Translations under genes and position numbers: made by a program
The notes under the pieces: model-generated
Databases searched by the model: none
What the model saw: the letters and a program-made list of their open reading frames with translations, nothing else
What the model was told of the DNA's origin: nothing
Shown: piece after piece, positions 63,950 through 64,000 of the stretch
Numbering within the stretch: the first letter of the stretch is position 1
Layout: each line of letters begins with the position of its first letter
NCBI GenBank assembly: GCA_044507625.1
Contig: JBIQJE010000012.1
Location: forward strand, 50,809-114,808
Direction of reading: 5' to 3'
DNA: 64,000 bases
Source: Hyphomicrobium_A sp044507625
Lineage (GTDB): Bacteria; Pseudomonadota; Alphaproteobacteria; Rhizobiales; Hyphomicrobiaceae

Positions 63950-64000
63950 AGCGTGTTCACGGTTGGCTGAATCGGGAGGGATTCCCATCGGGCGGCGAAT

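Overview
This window reads as chromosomal DNA of a high-GC alphaproteobacterium of the order Hyphomicrobiales, most likely a Hyphomicrobium-like facultative methylotroph and denitrifier. The grounds are order-typical families (UPF0262, DUF2948, DUF1150 next to a small heat-shock protein, DUF6494, DUF3617, an NDUFA9-like SDR), a lanthanide-type (XoxF) PQQ methanol dehydrogenase cluster, and a nirK-nirV denitrification cluster. I see no phage, transposase or CRISPR array. Two tRNA genes are present, Thr-GGT and Leu-CAG.

Layout. 1-11.3 kb: the usual alphaproteobacterial murA / DUF2948 / hisD / UPF0262 / LMW-phosphatase / maf / yacG neighbourhood, split by two signalling blocks: a Crp-type regulator with a class III adenylate cyclase, and a GAF-PAS-GGDEF-EAL protein with small secreted or anchored proteins. 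infA is absent from its usual place. 11.5-15.5 kb: a divergent molybdenum-type locus with a ModE DNA-binding domain alone, a near-perfect ModE box, a TonB-dependent receptor, a one-domain Mop protein and a periplasmic protein whose mature end would begin HEHNH. 16.2-24.5 kb: DUF3617, then the minus-strand cluster xoxF - xoxJ::ankyrin - unknown secreted protein - cytochrome c - PQQ-associated solute-binding protein - beta-propeller. 25.5-27.5 kb: a lower-GC patch with an O-antigen polymerase/ligase (homopolymer at its 5' end) and a GT25 glycosyltransferase, then tRNA-Thr. 28-33.6 kb: folE, truA, fmt, def and small secreted proteins. 33.7-36.8 kb: a glycosyltransferase and a CapD-type nucleotide-sugar dehydratase. 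37-42.5 kb: recR, then aldehyde dehydrogenase / cysteine hydrolase / DUF779, a secreted protein and DUF5996. 42.6-44.5 kb: an encapsulin shell with its DyP peroxidase cargo. 45-52.8 kb: mutL, ppa, a pair of M16 peptidases, hsp20-DUF1150, NDUFA9-like. 53-58.5 kb: tRNA-Leu, Crp/Fnr regulator, nirV, nirK with an FNR/NnrR-type class II promoter, DUF2478, porin. 58.6-64 kb: a small membrane protein and a TetR-controlled RND efflux pair.

How the genes fit together. XoxF oxidises methanol in the periplasm, the cytochrome takes the electrons, and XoxJ and the PQQ-associated proteins support maturation; the later aldehyde dehydrogenase could serve ethanol or acetaldehyde. NirK with NirV gives nitrite respiration, probably controlled by an FNR-family regulator. 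The most interesting candidate system is the ModE-boxed TonB receptor / Mop / HEHNH-protein locus, which looks like an undercharacterised outer-membrane import route controlled by molybdate. The second is XoxJ fused to an ankyrin-repeat domain beside a 12-cysteine XoxF.
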